NCBI GenBank assembly: GCA_036501845.1
Contig: DASXZO010000009.1
Span: 1-13,889, forward strand
Direction: 5' to 3'
Length of the DNA: 13,889 nt
Origin: JBBREP01 sp036501845
GTDB lineage: Bacteria; Actinomycetota; Acidimicrobiia; IMCC26256; PALSA-610
Shown: one piece after another, positions 13,525 through 13,889 of the stretch
How the letters are laid out: each line of letters begins with the position of its first letter
Position numbering within the stretch: the first letter of the stretch is position 1
Notes under the pieces: model-generated
What the model was told of the DNA's origin: nothing
The model's database searches: none
Seen by the model: the letters and a program-made list of their open reading frames with translations, nothing else
Program-made: the position numbers and the translations under genes

Positions 13525-13889
13525 GTGGCGCAGTCACGCATCGGTGCTCTCGACGGGATGCGCGCCGTCGCGGTGACGACCGTGGTCGTCTACCACCTGT
13601 GGCCGAGCGCGCTGCCGTCGGGCTTCCTCGGCGTCGACGTGTTCATGGTGGTGTCGGGCTTCATCGTGACCAACCTGTTGCTGCGCGAGCGCGACGCGAC
13701 GGGCCGTATTCGCGTCGGCGCGTTCTGGGGCCGGCGATTCCGTCGGCTCGTGCCCGCGCTCATGCTGCTGGTGGTGGTCGTCACCTGGTGGGTGCATGTG
13801 ACCGGACCAGCCACGCTGATTCCAGCGGTGCGTTCGCAGGGACTGTCGGCGTTGTTCTACGCCACGAACTGGAAGCTGGTCTCGAGCGG
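13525..13889 (+). CDS. Acyltransferase family 3 (OafA/OatA-like) membrane enzyme, 3' truncated by window
   Basis: First 121 residues of an integral-membrane O-acyltransferase that transfers acetyl or other acyl groups to surface polysaccharide, peptidoglycan or lipids. The N-terminus shows the family signature: IGALDGMRAVAV, then His24 in VVVYHLWP (the conserved catalytic His), then GFLGVDVFMVVSGFI (33-47), followed by a basic loop FWGRRFRRLVPAL and another membrane helix. The GTG at 13525 is the first start after an in-frame TAG (13513-13515), which fixes the beginning closely. Whether an SGNH hydrolase domain follows, as in OafA/OatA, lies outside the window. Divergent from the BtuF-like gene; no functional link is evident. 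Confidence 0.9.
   Translation, partial: MAQSRIGALDGMRAVAVTTVVVYHLWPSALPSGFLGVDVFMVVSGFIVTNLLLRERDATGRIRVGAFWGRRFRRLVPALMLLVVVVTWWVHVTGPATLIPAVRSQGLSALFYATNWKLVSS

Overview
This 13.9 kb, very GC-rich window looks like a high-GC actinobacterial chromosome. Evidence: many GTG and one TTG start codon, dense 4-nt stop/start overlaps, promoters with TAnnnT boxes directly in front of start codons, and an actinobacterial-style NarL two-component system, DHA2 exporter and TetR regulators. An Acidimicrobiia-like host (Ilumatobacter relatives) is my guess, not something the sequence proves. I see no tRNA, rRNA, CRISPR array, IS element or phage gene, so this reads as ordinary compact chromosome rather than a mobile island.

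Layout. (1) 1-117 is the 3' end of an unidentified gene, convergent with a small membrane protein (125-802, minus). (2) Divergent from that membrane protein is a two-gene NarL-type two-component system (971-3669). Its kinase is odd: a complete kinase half is followed by a second membrane block and a second dimerization helix in which the phosphoacceptor His is Asp, with no second ATPase domain. (3) A TetR repressor (3644-4324, minus) and a 14-TM DHA2 exporter (4448-6088, plus) are divergent around a 123-bp region with repeated CCGGAA half-sites and a recognisable promoter. This is a classic repressor/efflux pair. (4) A four-gene minus-strand operon (8824 to 6080) encodes separate gamma, delta (2x[4Fe-4S]), alpha and beta subunits of a VorB-type 2-oxoacid:ferredoxin oxidoreductase, each joined by a 4-nt overlap. 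(5) Divergent from it is a Gfo/Idh/MocA oxidoreductase (8898-10007); the two transcription units share a short control region with a perfect 13-bp inverted repeat. (6) An AMP-dependent acyl-CoA synthetase-like gene (10020-11450, minus) is divergent from a TetR regulator plus cupin pair (11478-12499). The ligase has Gln where the A10 catalytic Lys is expected. (7) The window ends with a cytosolic-looking cobalamin-binding (PF01497-type) protein (12532-13428, minus) and the 5' part of an acyltransferase-3 membrane enzyme (13525 onward, plus).

How it fits together. The window is a series of regulator/target pairs arranged divergently: TCS with membrane protein, TetR with exporter, TetR-cupin with acyl-CoA ligase. 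The oxidoreductase operon probably oxidises a 2-oxoacid (a branched-chain one is most likely from the VorB resemblance) to an acyl-CoA with reduction of ferredoxin. Whether the neighbouring Gfo/Idh enzyme and the ligase belong to the same pathway cannot be told from the sequence alone. The most unusual observations are the half-pseudokinase histidine kinase, the A10 Lys-to-Gln ligase, the shortened glycine-rich loop in the oxidoreductase alpha subunit, and the structured divergent control regions.
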